Notes: a model not told the origin generated them from the letters alone. A stretch of DNA of 64,000 bases from AP-15 sp963736715 (GCA_963736715.1 CAVTQA010000004.1:124001-188000), one strand, 5' to 3'; shown: positions 27,505 through 37,516, numbered from the stretch's first letter. Made by a program: numbers and translations.

Positions 27505-28233
27505 TCAGGCGCGGTGTTTGAACCGCCAGCTCTCGTTGCCGGTTTCGATGATTTCGCAATGATGGGTCAGGCGGTCGAGGAGCGCGGTCGTCATCTTGGC
27601 GTCGCCAAACACGCTGGGCCAATCACCAAAGGCCAAATTGGTGGTGATGATGACGGAAGTGCGCTCGTAGAGCCGGCTGATCAGATGAAAGAGCAGCTGG
27701 CCGCCGGTCTGAGCGAAGGGCAGATAACCGAGTTCGTCGAGAATGATGAAGTCCATGCGCGTGAGATATTCGGCCAGCCGCCCTTGCCGGCTGGCGCGGG
27801 CTTCGGCCTCCAGCCGATTGACGAGATCGACGACCGTATAGAAGCGGCCCCTGGCGCCGCCGCGGATGCAGGCTCGCGCAATAGCTATTGCCAGATGCGA
27901 CTTGCCGGTGCCGGTTCCGCCGATCAGCACAGCATTGCGCTGTTCAGCCAGAAAGGCGCCGCTCGCCAGATCGCGGATCAGCGCCTGGTTAACCGGGGTG
28001 CCGGCGAAATGGAAGTCGTCGATGTCCTTGGCCAGCGGCAGCTTGGCGATGGTCAGCTGATACTTGATCGAGCGCGTCTGCTTCTCGGCGATCTCGGCGC
28101 TGAGCAGATCGCCGACGATGCGCGGCGGCTCGTGCCGGCGCTTGATGCCGGTGGTCATCACCTCGTCGTATGCCGCCCGCATGCCGTAGAGCTTGAGCGT
28201 CGACATGAGCTCGAGAATATCGGTGCGCTCCAT
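27505..28233 (-). CDS. istB: IS21 helper ATPase IstB
   Basis: 242 residues. It has the DnaC-like AAA+ layout: N-terminal helical part (LMSTLKLYGMRAAYDEV), Walker A GGTGTGKSHLA, Walker B MDFIILDELGYLPF, sensor I IITTNLAFGDW and sensor II-type C-terminus (LLDRLTHHCEII). It assists the IstA transposase in target selection. The start overlaps the istA stop, so the two are translationally coupled. It is intact. Confidence 0.93.
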   Translation of the reverse strand: MERTDILELMSTLKLYGMRAAYDEVMTTGIKRRHEPPRIVGDLLSAEIAEKQTRSIKYQLTIAKLPLAKDIDDFHFAGTPVNQALIRDLASGAFLAEQRNAVLIGGTGTGKSHLAIAIARACIRGGARGRFYTVVDLVNRLEAEARASRQGRLAEYLTRMDFIILDELGYLPFAQTGGQLLFHLISRLYERTSVIITTNLAFGDWPSVFGDAKMTTALLDRLTHHCEIIETGNESWRFKHRA

Positions 28234-29731
28234 CAGGAAGCTCTCCGCAGGCTATCGTAGCGGGCGCAATCGGCGATCGGCAGGTGTCGCAGCCGCAGCG
28301 CATCGGGGGTCAGGATCGTCGCCACCGGTGCAGGGTCACGGTGGCGCGACAGGATGTTGAGAACGACGTCGGCGGAATGGACGCCGTCGGCGAGGGCTTC
28401 GGCGCAGGCCGCCTCGACAGCCGCCAAGCCGTCGGTCAGCACCGCCGACAGCACCTTGACCATCTGGCGGTCGCCGTCATCCGAGCCTTGCAGCCTACGC
28501 CGCACGCGCTCTAGGCTGGCCGGCAAGAGCCAGTCCTTGAACGGGGCGCCATTGCGCAAGGCGCCGGGCTTCCTGGCGAGCACCGGCACGTAATGCCAGG
28601 GATCATAGATCGTCTCGCCGCGGCCGAAGCGGCGGCGATGCTCGCCGACGATTGTGCCATCCTGGCGGATCACAATGCGATCGGCATAGGCTTGGATCTC
28701 GACTGGCCGGCCCACGGCGCGCGAGGCGACCGAGTACTTGTTGTTGTCGAACCGCACCAGACACGTCTTCGAGACCGAAGCTTGTGTCGCGTGGAACCCG
28801 TCGAATGGTCCGGTAATCTGCACCAGCTGCGGGCGCTCCGCCTCGAAAGCCTGCCAGATCGTGCAGTCGGTCAGCTCGGGGTGCTTGTGCGCTTTGGCGT
28901 AGGCGACGCATCGGTCGAGCAACCAGGCGTTCAGCTCCTCGTAGCTCGTCACCCGCAGCCGCGGCGTGAAGAAGCGCTCGCGCACCACCCCGACCTGGTT
29001 CTCGACTTGCCCCTTTTCCCAGCCCGAAGCCGGCGTGCAGGCGGTTGGCTCGACCAGGTAATGCCCACACATCCGCAAAAAGCGGCGGTTGAACTGGCGG
29101 TCTTTGCCGATGAACACGGCTTCGACCGCCGTCTTCATGTTGTCGTAGATGCCGCGCGTGCAGGTCCCCTTGAAGAGAGCAAAGGCGCGGTTATGCGCGT
29201 CGAACACCATCTCCTGGGTCTCGCGCGGATAGGCCCGCACGAACAACATGCGGCTGTGGCACAGCCGGACATGCGCCACCTTGACGGTGACCGTCACCCC
29301 GTTGATCAGCACGATCTCGTGCGACCAGTCGAACTGGTACGCCTCGCCCGGCGCAAAGCTCAGCGGCACAAAGGCTTCCGCCGTCGCGGTGCCCGCTCGG
29401 CACGCCACCTCTTGGCGTATCGGCGAACCGCGTCGTAACTGCCCTCATAACCGAGGGCGCGTAGCTCCTCGAATATCCGGATCAACGTCAGCCGCTCGCG
29501 CGCCGGCTTACCCTGGTTCTCCAGCAGCAGATCGTCGAGCTGGTCGCGCCATGGATCAATCCGCGGCCGCGGCTGCCGGCTGCGCTCATAGCGAAACTCG
29601 GTCGCCTGCGACCGGATCACCTTGCGCACGACCCTTCGCGACACTCGAAACTCGCGGCAAATCGTCTTAATCGGCTTGTGCTGGGCGAAATACGCCCGAC
29701 GGATCTTCGCGATCGTCTCCACTACCAGCAT
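28233..29731 (-). pseudogene. istA: IS21 transposase IstA, one frameshift
   Basis: From the ATG at 29731: MLVVETIAKIRRAYFAQHKPIKTICREFRVSRRVVRKVIRS (N-terminal helix-turn-helix) through YEGSYDAVRRYAKRW. A one-base shift near 29395 follows, then TATAEAFVPLSFAPGEAYQFDWSHE with the DDE core (FDWS; RGIYDNMKTAV; EKGQVENQVGVVRERFF). The C-terminal part DPWHYVPVLARKPGALRNGAPFKDW is intact to the stop at 28233. Apart from the single shift it is full length, about 500 residues. The frameshift may be a read error, since the host-gene junctions are pristine. Confidence 0.85.
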
Positions 29732-29846
29732 CCCCAACCTGGCCCCCGTATCCCCCACGGAAGCCACTGTGGACCCGCCGTCCCGGGGGTCCCGATTGGA
29801 TGCCGATCACCCCGAAAACGGGGTCCTTATTCCATGCCAATTCACA

Positions 29847-30114
29847 GCTTGAGCACCTCACAGGGGAGCCGGCGCTTCAACTGCTCAGCTCGCAGTACCG
29901 CTACCATCGCAAAGTCTTTCTCGCCCCGCCGTGGCCGGAAATATATGCGACCGATGCGGAACGACGGCATAGCTTCGAGGCGGGTTTGGCCGAGTACGAG
30001 CGCCTGGAGCAGGTGTACCCGGCTCTCGGCTATGAGGTTATCAGGCTTCCGAAAACGACGGTGACCGAGCGCGCCGACTTTGTCTTAGCCGCGCTGTCGG
30101 CTAGGCCTCCATGA
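29847..30114 (+). pseudogene. AAA_28-type ATPase, 3' part
   Basis: HLTGEPALQLLSSQYRYHRKVFLAPPWPEIYATDAERRHSFEAGLAEYERLEQVYPALGYEVIRLPKTTVTERADFVLAAL to a stop at 30112-30114 is the C-terminal half of the same small AAA ATPase (the F-x-x-PPW-x-E-I-Y...D-x-E-R motif is typical). It follows directly after the IS21 end and the second GCTTGAG. In frame it continues ...IDASSALE|HLTGEP once the element is removed. Confidence 0.85.
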
Positions 30115-30135
30115 ACGGATCATAGGAGGAGCTGA

Positions 30136-31308
30136 ATGCGCTTGATAGCGTCGGTTGCGGTCTGCGCGCTGTTCGTCACGCCTACTGCGGGAGCCGAGAC
30201 GTCAGTGAACTGCGGTACCCCGGCGGCCATGTCCGACGGTTTGCCAGTTTCGCCTGCCGCGCAGCAGGGGCTCGACCCGCAGCTCATCTGCTCTATCGGC
30301 CCAAGCCTTGCCAAGCTGACGGAAGCCAACCCGCATGGCATCGTCGTCATCCGGCATGGGGTGCTCGTTTACGAACAGTACTTCGCCGGCGACCACGTGC
30401 GCGGATGGACACCGATTGGTGTCGTGCCTCATAACGCAAACACACTGCACAACATCCAGTCCATCACCAAGAGCGTCGTCGCGCTGCTGGTCGGTATCGC
30501 CTTCGACCGTGGTTGGCTCAAGGATCTCGATACCCCGATACTGTCGTTCCTTCCGGAATACGCCGATCTCCGCACTCCGGAGAAAGATCAGATTAAGCTG
30601 CGTCATCTGTTGTCGATGACCTCAGGTCTGGATTGGCCGGAGCGGACCGTTTCCATCAACGACCCGGCAAATATCGTGCGCCAGACACGCATCACCCCCG
30701 ATCCGTATGGTGCCGTGCTGGAGCGTTCGGTCAGAGCGGCACCGGGGACCGCGTGGAACTACAACGGTGGCGACGTCTGGCTGCTGGGCCTCATCTTGAA
30801 AAAGGTTGCGGGGCTGCCGCTTGACCAGTTCGCTAAAGAGGCTCTTCTGGAGCCACTGCGGATAAAGGATTGGGCGTGGGAACGGTTCTCGAACGGCGAC
30901 CCGTACACGTCCGGCGGGTTGCAGCTGCGGCCGCGGGATTTGGCGAAGTTGGGCCAGCTCGTGCTCGACGATGGCGTCTGGCAAGGGCAGCAGATCGTCT
31001 CCGCCGGCTGGATCAAGGAGATGACCAGTCGGCACAATCCGGATGGGATGTGGTTCGGCTTCGCGCGCGGCTATGGCTACCTATGGTGGCTGGGCCGGTC
31101 ATCGATTGATCGCCGGAACATCGATTGGGCTGGCAGTCTCGGCTGGGGCGGGCAGCGTCTCTGTGCTGTGCCGGAGTTCGGCTTGGTCGTTGCCGTAACC
31201 GCCGGCGCCTATGGGAGCTCGCAAGGAGGCCCGCCCGCTGCTCTGGAGAACCTTGCCGGCGACACGGCCCTAAACGCATTTGCATTGCCCGCGGCGCTTG
31301 GGCGTTGA
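30136..31308 (+). CDS. Serine hydrolase (class C beta-lactamase fold), secreted
   Basis: 390 residues with a strong AGGAGGAGCTGA site before the ATG and a signal peptide (MRLIASVAVCALFVTPTAGA). The active-site motif S-x-x-K is in NIQSITKSVVALLVG. The Y-x-N-type second motif appears as WNYNGGDVWLLGLIL, and the GWGGQRL segment near the C-terminus corresponds to the third motif. The protein belongs to the beta-lactamase/transpeptidase-like esterase group (PF00144). True beta-lactam resistance cannot be inferred. It is intact and lies 21 bp after the interrupted ATPase. Confidence 0.9.
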   Translation: MRLIASVAVCALFVTPTAGAETSVNCGTPAAMSDGLPVSPAAQQGLDPQLICSIGPSLAKLTEANPHGIVVIRHGVLVYEQYFAGDHVRGWTPIGVVPHNANTLHNIQSITKSVVALLVGIAFDRGWLKDLDTPILSFLPEYADLRTPEKDQIKLRHLLSMTSGLDWPERTVSINDPANIVRQTRITPDPYGAVLERSVRAAPGTAWNYNGGDVWLLGLILKKVAGLPLDQFAKEALLEPLRIKDWAWERFSNGDPYTSGGLQLRPRDLAKLGQLVLDDGVWQGQQIVSAGWIKEMTSRHNPDGMWFGFARGYGYLWWLGRSSIDRRNIDWAGSLGWGGQRLCAVPEFGLVVAVTAGAYGSSQGGPPAALENLAGDTALNAFALPAALGR

Positions 31309-31523
31309 GAGGATAGTGGGGGTGTGTACGATTGATTTTGTGCCTGCCGGATGGTCGCCGGCTTGGTCCACCCTCGGTCGCGCGACGCGCTGAGGAGTCA
31401 AAATCTAGACCCATCCGCTACTGGTCCTCGGTCGCCGAACACGATACAGACGATTTCGTATACGATCCGAAACTTCTGAGCAGGTGAGGCAGCATAATCG
31501 GGCTGCAGCTGCGGGGCGCCGGG

Positions 31524-33275
31524 ATGATGGGGGAGGCATTGAAACAGTTCGACCTCGGGCGCCACACCCGACAGATATCCACAAGTTCGACCGAGGCGCA
31601 GCGCTGGTTCGATCTCGGTCTGAACTGGTCCTTCGGCTTCAACCATGAGGAAGGCGTCAAATGCTTCCAGCGGGCCCTGGAAGCCGACCCCGAATGCGTC
31701 ATGGCGCACTGGGGCGTGGCCTACGGACTGGGCCCCTTCTACAACCTCGCTTGGCGAGAGCTCGGCGAGCGGGAGGCCGCGGCGGCAATCGCCCGCGCTT
31801 ATGATCACATAGGCCGGGCGCACGCCCTCTCGGCGCACGCCACCGCCTTAGAGAACCGGCTGGTGGAGGCGCTCGCAAGCCGCTTTCAGAAGCCGCACTC
31901 CGTTTCCCCCGAGGAATACGACCGCTGGGACGACGATTACGCGGCCGAAATGCGGCGGGTGCACTATGACCATCCCGACGACCATGACGTCATGGCGCTG
32001 TTCGCCGAAGCCCTCATTACCCGGACCCCGCGCCGACTGTGGGATGTCAAAACCGGACGGCCGGCCAGCAACTCAGATGTGGTCGAGGCGATTGCCGTCT
32101 GCGAACGGTCGATCGCGCTGGCCAACGCGACCGGGCAGCCGCAGCACCCGGCGATCGCCCACGTCCTCATTCACGCGCTCGAGATGTCCAACGAGCCTGA
32201 GCGCGCCATGGCCTCCGCCGACACGCTCGCGACGCTCTGCCCTGAGGCCGGGCACATGAACCACATGCCGGCGCACATCTATGTCCTGTGCGGGGAGTAC
32301 GAGAAGGCGCGGATCGCCAGCGACAAAGCCATCAGGGCAGACGACGCCTTCGCCGAGTACACCGGCTCATCGGTAAACTTCTATGTCACCGCGAGGTGCC
32401 ACGACATCCACCTGTTGATGTTCACCTGCATGTTCCTGGGTCAATACCAGCCGGCGAAGGCAGCCGCCGAGAAGATGCAGCGGATCATCACGCGGGACGT
32501 CCTCACCGTGCAGGATCGCCCCAAGCTCGCGACGATGACCGAGGGCTACTACAACATGAAAATGCACGTCCTGGTGCGATTCGGGCGATGGCAGGAGATC
32601 ATCGACGAGCCGGCGCCGGACGACCCGCAGCTCTTGCTCGTTTCGACCGCGATGCACCACTATGCCCGCGGGGTGGCGCATGCCTCGATGAAGAACATTG
32701 GTCAAGCCGAGAGGGAACGGACCTTGTTCTGCGAAAGCCTCGGCCGGATTCCGCCCAGCCGCCGCTTCCTCAGCAATCCCGTGCTCGCCATGCTCGCCGT
32801 CGGCGAGAAGATGCTGGATGGCGAACTCGAGTATCACCGGGGCAACCACGACATCGCCTACGAGCATCTGCGGGAAAGCGTCCGTCGGGACGACAATCTT
32901 TCCTACACCGAGCCGTGGGCGTGGATGCACCCACCCCGGCACGCATTGGCGGCGCTGTTGCTGGAGCAGGGCCATGTCGCGGAAGCGGAAGAGGTGTATC
33001 GCGATGATCTGGGGCTGAGCGGCCGGGTACAGCGTTGCACGCAGCACCCCGATAATGTCTGGGCCTTGCACGGCCTCGTCGAATGCCTGGAGCGGCGCGG
33101 TGAGACCCGGGAGCTTCCCGCCCTGCGGCTGAAGCTTTCCACGGCCCTGCAGAAGGCGGACATTCCGATCACCTCGTCCTGCATGTGCCGCACCGGCACC
33201 GCCGACTTCGCCACGGCGTGTTGCGGAACGGGGCAGGGCGGGCGGTCGGAATCGATCTTGCCTGCCGTCCGCTAA
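31524..33275 (+). CDS. Large TPR-repeat protein
   Basis: 583 residues without signal peptide or transmembrane segments. The N-terminus (STEAQRWFDLGLNWSFGFNHEEGVKCFQRALEADPECVMAHWGVAYGLGP) is a canonical tetratricopeptide unit. Further units are spread over the chain, for example around residues 215-275 (HVLIHALEMSNEPERAMASADTL, HIYVLCGEYEKARIASDKAI) and 465-510 (HALAALLLEQGHVAEAEEVY). The C-terminal tail is Cys-rich (SSCMCRTGTADFATACCGTGQGG), unusual for the family and possibly metal-binding. The gene is complete with no operon partner. Its role is unknown; similar proteins are annotated only as TPR proteins. Confidence 0.82.
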   Translation: MMGEALKQFDLGRHTRQISTSSTEAQRWFDLGLNWSFGFNHEEGVKCFQRALEADPECVMAHWGVAYGLGPFYNLAWRELGEREAAAAIARAYDHIGRAHALSAHATALENRLVEALASRFQKPHSVSPEEYDRWDDDYAAEMRRVHYDHPDDHDVMALFAEALITRTPRRLWDVKTGRPASNSDVVEAIAVCERSIALANATGQPQHPAIAHVLIHALEMSNEPERAMASADTLATLCPEAGHMNHMPAHIYVLCGEYEKARIASDKAIRADDAFAEYTGSSVNFYVTARCHDIHLLMFTCMFLGQYQPAKAAAEKMQRIITRDVLTVQDRPKLATMTEGYYNMKMHVLVRFGRWQEIIDEPAPDDPQLLLVSTAMHHYARGVAHASMKNIGQAERERTLFCESLGRIPPSRRFLSNPVLAMLAVGEKMLDGELEYHRGNHDIAYEHLRESVRRDDNLSYTEPWAWMHPPRHALAALLLEQGHVAEAEEVYRDDLGLSGRVQRCTQHPDNVWALHGLVECLERRGETRELPALRLKLSTALQKADIPITSSCMCRTGTADFATACCGTGQGGRSESILPAVR

Positions 33276-33552
33276 CGGTCGGCCCCAGCGGTTCGATCGC
33301 GGTCACGCGAACGGCCGGAATCGGCGCATCTCGCCCGTTGCGGCGCATTCCGGCGATCGTCTCCTTTCTGAACCCACGGCCGGCACTCAGCCTTGTCGGA
33401 GGGGACCACTCTTCATGCCCGAACACGGAAACTCGGAAAGAGCGCGCGTTTGCGCGGCAGGCGCAGCGCATGTTCGCATGACCGGAAAATCATGGTCTGG
33501 AAAACGCAGGCTTTGTGTGCCACGGTGAGGCCGAAATAATTGGAGGTGTGCC
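33276..33552. other. Intergenic stretch with no gene
   Basis: No supported frame. The motif GGCCGGAATCGGCGC here also appears near 26335 and, in part, near 25150, always in non-coding sequence, so it may belong to a dispersed degenerate repeat. Confidence 0.4.
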
Positions 33553-34834
33553 ATGAGCCCGCTCGATGTCGCCGACAACAACGTCGCGTCGAACACGCAG
33601 AGAGCATCGTCGGCCTATGTGCCGCCGCTCCAGCGCACGGAAGGACAGCCGCCGCCGATCGCGGCGCATGGCGGCCTGTCCTACATGTCGTTCGACCGGG
33701 ACGGCGATGCGGGAACCGCCGCGGCGCTCCAGGACGCGCTCGCGGAGATCGCCGAGGGCGAGGGCCAGCGCGTTACCGACATGATCGCCAAGGCACCGCC
33801 GGGCCCGATCAAGACCAAATGGGGCCTCGGGTTCCGCGACTACGACGAGTGCCTGAAGTACATCCGCCAGTCGAACAGCATCAAAGCGCCGCCGGGCGGC
33901 GTGGCGTTGCCGCTGCCCTATACGGTCTACGAGCGGCCGACCTACTCCGTCGTCCCGTCCAACACTGTCTGGCGGGACCCGGCGCGCGCCGACATCGCGG
34001 CAATTCTGCGCAAGAACGAGAAGGGCAACCGGCGGCGGGACCTCTATTTCCCGCAGGTGCTACGCGACGCGCGGCGCATCGGCGAGTACTATCCGGGCCT
34101 CTCGCCCAACAGCCCCGAATGCATGGACCGGCTCGGCGTGTCGCTGGCATACCTCGAGTCCAAGTGCTCGAACATCTACGATGCGGCGGAGGTGGAGCGC
34201 GTGTACTACCCGGAGATCGAGAAGCTGCTTCTCGAGTTCTTCCCGGATGCGACCGACGCGCTGGTCTACAACCACGATGTCTTCGACAAAGACTACACGG
34301 GCGATCGCACGGAAGACCAGGACGGCAACAACCCGGGCGTGAACGCCAATTACGCCAACCTGGTGCACAATGACCTGAACGACAACAGCGGCCGCGTGCG
34401 CTGCCGCGAGCTGCTCACCCGGAACCTGCGGAACTTCGGGCGCACGCAGCACTACACCGAGGAAGAGGCCGACGCGAAGATGTCGCGCCGGTTCATGTCG
34501 ATCAACCTCGCCAAGCCGATAGAGACCAGTCGAGCAATTTCCCTTCGTGCTCTGCGCCTGGCCCTCCTTCGCCGACCAGCCCTACATCAACAACTACCGG
34601 ATCTACGACGACCGCGTCGGCGAGACCACCCGCTTCACCTACCGTCCGAACCACGAGTGGTACTGGTTCCCCCAGCAGAAGCCGACCGAGGTCTCTATGC
34701 TCAAATGCTATGACTCGGTGACCGACGGTTCCGTCTCGCGCTGGTCTTTCCATACGGCCTGTACCGACCCGACCGCGCCCGCGAATGCGCGATGCCGCAA
34801 GAACGTCGTGGTCCGGTCCTTTGTCTTTTTCTAG
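33553..34834 (+). pseudogene. CmcJ/NvfI-type oxidoreductase, one frameshift
   Basis: The frame starts at ATG 33553. Homology to the CmcJ/NvfI (GA4-desaturase-like) family is clear from DALVYNHDVFDKDY, LVHNDLNDNSGRVRCRELL and RRFMSINLAKPIE. One extra base near 34527 shifts the frame. The correct continuation is VEQFPFVLCAWPSFADQPYINNYRIYDDRVGETTRFTYRPNHEWYWFPQQKPTEVSMLKCYDSVTDG ... VVRSFVFF, ending at 34834, giving about 427 residues. The family includes fungal and bacterial enzymes acting on secondary metabolites; substrate and cofactor are not known here. Confidence 0.8.
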
Positions 34835-34950
34835 GAAGACAGGAAGCGGCAGCGGGCAGAGGAAGCCGACATCGGTGTCGTGATACTTGACGATCGGGTG
34901 ACCCCTTAGAGCCTGAACCACAATGATTCCTGCAAGATCAACCTTTTATC

Positions 34951-35210
34951 CGTCATTCCCGCGAAAGCGGGAACCCAGGGGCCGCAAGGTTCGAACGGTT
35001 GCCCTGGACCCCCGCTTTCGCGCTAGGGCATGCACACATCTTCCGCCTTTCCGCCGTCATGCCCGCGAAAGCGGGCACCCAGGACCGTTGTCGGGCTATT
35101 CACCACGGGGCCCCTGGGTCCCCGCTTTCGCGGGGACGACGGATAACTTATTGAAAGTCCTTCTATTGTGGAGATGTGTGCATGCCCTAGCGCTTTTCGC
35201 GGGGGCGACG
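34951..35210. repeat. REP pair interrupted by a 168-bp element
   Basis: The outer REP pair is CGTCATTCCCGCGAAAGCGG at 34951 and, facing it, CCCCCGCTTTCGCG|...|CGCTTTTCGCGGGGGCGACG. The second stem is split by the inserted element at 35023-35190. Without the insert this is a normal REP pair of the kind seen at 13709-13789. Confidence 0.88.
35023..35190 (+). mobile_element. 168-bp MITE-like element, copy 1
   Basis: The ends are a perfect 19-bp inverted repeat, CTAGGGCATGCACACATCT. Flanks are CGCTTTCGCG on the left and CGCTTTTCGCG on the right: a 10-bp target duplication with one extra T. The interior contains two facing REP palindromes (CCCGCGAAAGCGGG type) and no open frame. Copy 2 (56345-56512, opposite strand) has the same 168-bp length and only one mismatch by eye, so transposition was recent. 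The transposase that moves it is not identifiable in this window. Confidence 0.9.
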
Positions 35211-35685
35211 ATCACCTATTGAGATAACGTGCTTCATTTCGGGTCAGTAGCCGTAGGATGGGTTGAGCATACGAGGCTGGGCAAGAAAGTCCGGCCGCGA
35301 TATGTCATTTCGGAATATCCGAGGCCCCGTCGCAGCGCTAGGATAGATGCGCGTGAAGGCCAACGAACCGCGGCGTGGCGGCCAGCGCGGCATTTGAGCG
35401 TGCCAAACGGATGTTCGGCCAGTGCCTTGCGGCGGCGCATCATGTCCTTGCCAGCGAGGCGCATGCGGGCCCGGTGGCGCTCGATCACGTCCTCATCCGT
35501 CCAGCGTTCGATTTCGCGCCGCTCGCCCTTGCCGGCCAGGCAGCGCCCGCGCAACGGACACACCCGGCAAACCGAGCGGCGGCTGGCATAGCGGATCGCC
35601 ATTTTGCCGCTGGCCTGACGCTTTTGCCCGCGCATCGGCCGCAGTTCCGCGCCGGCCGGACAGCGATAGACATCGGCCCCGGCGT

Positions 35686-35723
35686 CCCACGGGTCCGGCC
35701 GTCGGCCGGCCCGAGGGCAGGCT
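35686..35723. repeat. REP-like palindrome inside IS1182 transposase
   Basis: A CCGGCCGTCGGCCGG palindrome lies within a unit ending GAGGGCAGGCT, placed inside the transposase coding sequence. In translation it adds CPRAGRRPDPW between FRG and DAGADVYRC. The end sequence matches the shorter palindromes in the other transposase relics. Confidence 0.75.
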
Positions 35724-36214
35724 CCGCGGAAGTCCGCAACGCTGAACCGGCCCTGCGCTTTCAACCGCTGGCCGCGATCGGGCGGCGGAACATAGGCGGT
35801 AATCGCGGCCTCCTCGCACGCCTTCAGTGTCTCGCCATTAAAGTAGCCGGCGTCGGCAACCGCGGTCAGCGCCTCGACGCCGAGGGCCGCTTTGGCCGCC
35901 TCGGCCATCGCGTGCAGTTGGCCAGTGTCGTTGCCCTCGTTCACGACCTCGCTGGCGGTCCTCGCGAAGGCGGGGATCAGCTTGTGCTTGTCGTCAACCG
36001 CAATCTGCACATTGTAGCCAGAGACGATTTGCCCGTGCTTGGCCAACAGCCGGGCGTCCGGGTCGGTGCGCGAGATCTGGCCATCGCCGCTTTCGGCAAG
36101 CTTGGCCAAATCGGTCGCGGCCGCCGCCCGCCGCTGGCGCAAGGCGGCAAGTTTTTGCGTGATGTCCGCGGCCGAAAGCGGCTTTCCCGGGGCTGCCGAT
36201 GCCGCCTCGGCGTT

Positions 36215-36240
36215 GTCCCCCGCCTTCGCGAGGGCAGGCT
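36215..36240. repeat. REP-like palindrome inside IS1182 transposase
   Basis: CCCCCGCCTTCGCGAGGG followed by CAGGCT, flanked by GTT on both sides. Removing the unit plus one GTT restores the frame E-A-N-A-E-A-A of the transposase. The core matches the unit at 56643-56664 almost base for base. Confidence 0.85.
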
Positions 36241-36879
36241 GTTGGCCTCCAGCGCGGCATTGTATTCCGCGATGCTACGGTCGAGCGCCGCCATCTGCTC
36301 CCGCAGCCGCTTCTCGGTCAGAATACTGGCCTTGCCGGCATCGCCGTGGAAGAACGCGCCATCGATCGCCACCAGCATGCCGCCCAACAGATCAAGGCCG
36401 CCCACAGATCGAGGCTGCGAGCGAGCACCACAAAATCCCGGTTTGCTGCCGTCAGCCCGGCCGCGTTGTCCTTGCGGAAATTGGCGATCGTGCGATAGCC
36501 CGGCGCCAGGCCCCGCAGCAGCCACATCAGCTCGACATTGCGCCGCGCCTCGCGTTCCAGCCGGCGCGACGAGCGCACCTGGTGCAGATAGCCGTACAGA
36601 TAGAGCTTTAAGAGATCGGCCGGATCATAAGGCGGCTGCCCGGCGCCGCCGTCCGATCCGACATCACCGAAACCCAGGCCACTCAGGTCGAGCGAATCGA
36701 CATAGGCGTCGATGGCACGAACCGGATTGTCCCGGCCGACGTAATCCTCCAGACATGGCGGCAGGAAGCTTGCCTGATCACGGCTCTGGCCCGACTTGTA
36801 GGTGCGGTTCGTCGTCGTCATGCTGGGGATCGTACCCTCGCCCGCGTCGCGGACGCGGGAATTCTTGCCCAGCCTCCTC

Positions 36880-36896
36880 GCCATGGCCACCAGGCC
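36880..36896 (-). pseudogene. 5S rRNA remnant (first bases only), unit A
   Basis: The minus strand reads GCCTGGTGGCCATGGC, the 5' end of an alphaproteobacterial 5S rRNA, about 140 bases after the 23S 3' end. The rest of the 5S is absent because the IS1182 end follows immediately. Confidence 0.6.
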
Positions 36897-37346
36897 GGCA
36901 AGCCTTGCCCCCGGAACGCCCGCTTGCGGGCGGCTGTCCGGGGGTTTTGTCATGTGAGGAGGGAAGAAGTGTCTGGGGTGGGGCCGCGTGCGGGTTGGGT
37001 TTTGCCGCTGCACGCGGACGGCATTGTGTTGGGGTTTCAAGCGCCGCTCGAGCGATTAGTACCGGTCAGCTGCGCGGGTTGCCCCGCTTCCACCTCCGGC
37101 CTATCGACGTGGTGGTCTTCCACGGCTCTTGGCGAGACCTGGTTTTGAGGAGGGTTTCCCGCTTAGATGCGTTCAGCGGTTATCCCGTCCGCACTTAGCT
37201 ACCCGGCGGTGCGGCTGGCGCCACAACCGGTACACCAGAGGTGCGTCCCTCCCGGTCCTCTCGTACTGGGGAGAGCGCCTCGCAAGTCTCGAACACCCGC
37301 GGCAGATAGGGACCGAACTGTCTCACGACGTTCTAAACCCAGCTCA

Positions 37347-37390
<44 letters not shown>

Positions 37391-37391
37391 C

Positions 37392-37431
<40 letters not shown>

Positions 37432-37463
37432 GACGCCGTCGATATGGACTCTTGGGCGTCATT

Positions 37464-37516
<53 letters not shown>

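Larger units (their letters stand above)
27319..29846 (-). mobile_element. IS21-family insertion sequence inside an ATPase gene
   Basis: The element is 2,528 bp with ends beginning TGT(C/G)AAT(C/T)GGCA in inverted orientation. Multiple subterminal repeats of the type GATCGGCAT...GGGACCCC stand at both ends, as in other IS21 elements. A 7-bp direct repeat GCTTGAG flanks it (27312-27318 and 29847-29853). It carries istA and istB on the minus strand. Removing the element plus one repeat copy restores one continuous ATPase frame. Confidence 0.92.
35234..36822 (-). pseudogene. IS1182-type transposase with two REP insertions
   Basis: The gene starts MTTTNRTYKSGQSRDQASFLPPCLEDYVGRDNPVRAID at 36822 and shows FGDVGSDGGAGQPPYDPADLLKLYLYGYLHQVRSSRRLEREARRN, the usual N-terminal DDE-transposase region. 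The frame is lost near 36330 and again near 36240, where a palindrome interrupts ALEAN|...|AEAASAAPGKPLSA. It resumes as DGQISRTDPDARLLAKHGQIVSGYNVQIAVDDKHKLI and AVADAGYFNGETLKACEEA. A second palindrome lies at 35686-35723. The C-terminus (VCPLRGRCLAGKGERREIERW ... RRKALAEHPFGTLKCRAGR) has the Cys cluster and final E-H-P-F-G motif. It is inactive as read. Confidence 0.85.
35273..36877 (-). mobile_element. IS1182-type insertion sequence, damaged
   Basis: Both ends carry GAGGCTGGGCAAGAA in inverted orientation (35273-35287 and 36863-36877). Between them is one transposase gene, broken by REP insertions. The right end touches the first 17 or so bases of a 5S rRNA gene (36880-36896). The left flank is not 5S sequence, so the insertion was accompanied or followed by deletion of the rest of the 5S. 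Confidence 0.8.

Noticed and set aside
36885..36950. GC-rich hairpin followed by TTTT between 23S and the 5S remnant, looking like a terminator
   Set aside because: The T tract follows the hairpin only on the plus strand; the rRNA is transcribed on the minus strand, where no U tract follows, so it is not an intrinsic terminator for the operon. It is more likely a 23S-5S processing stem.
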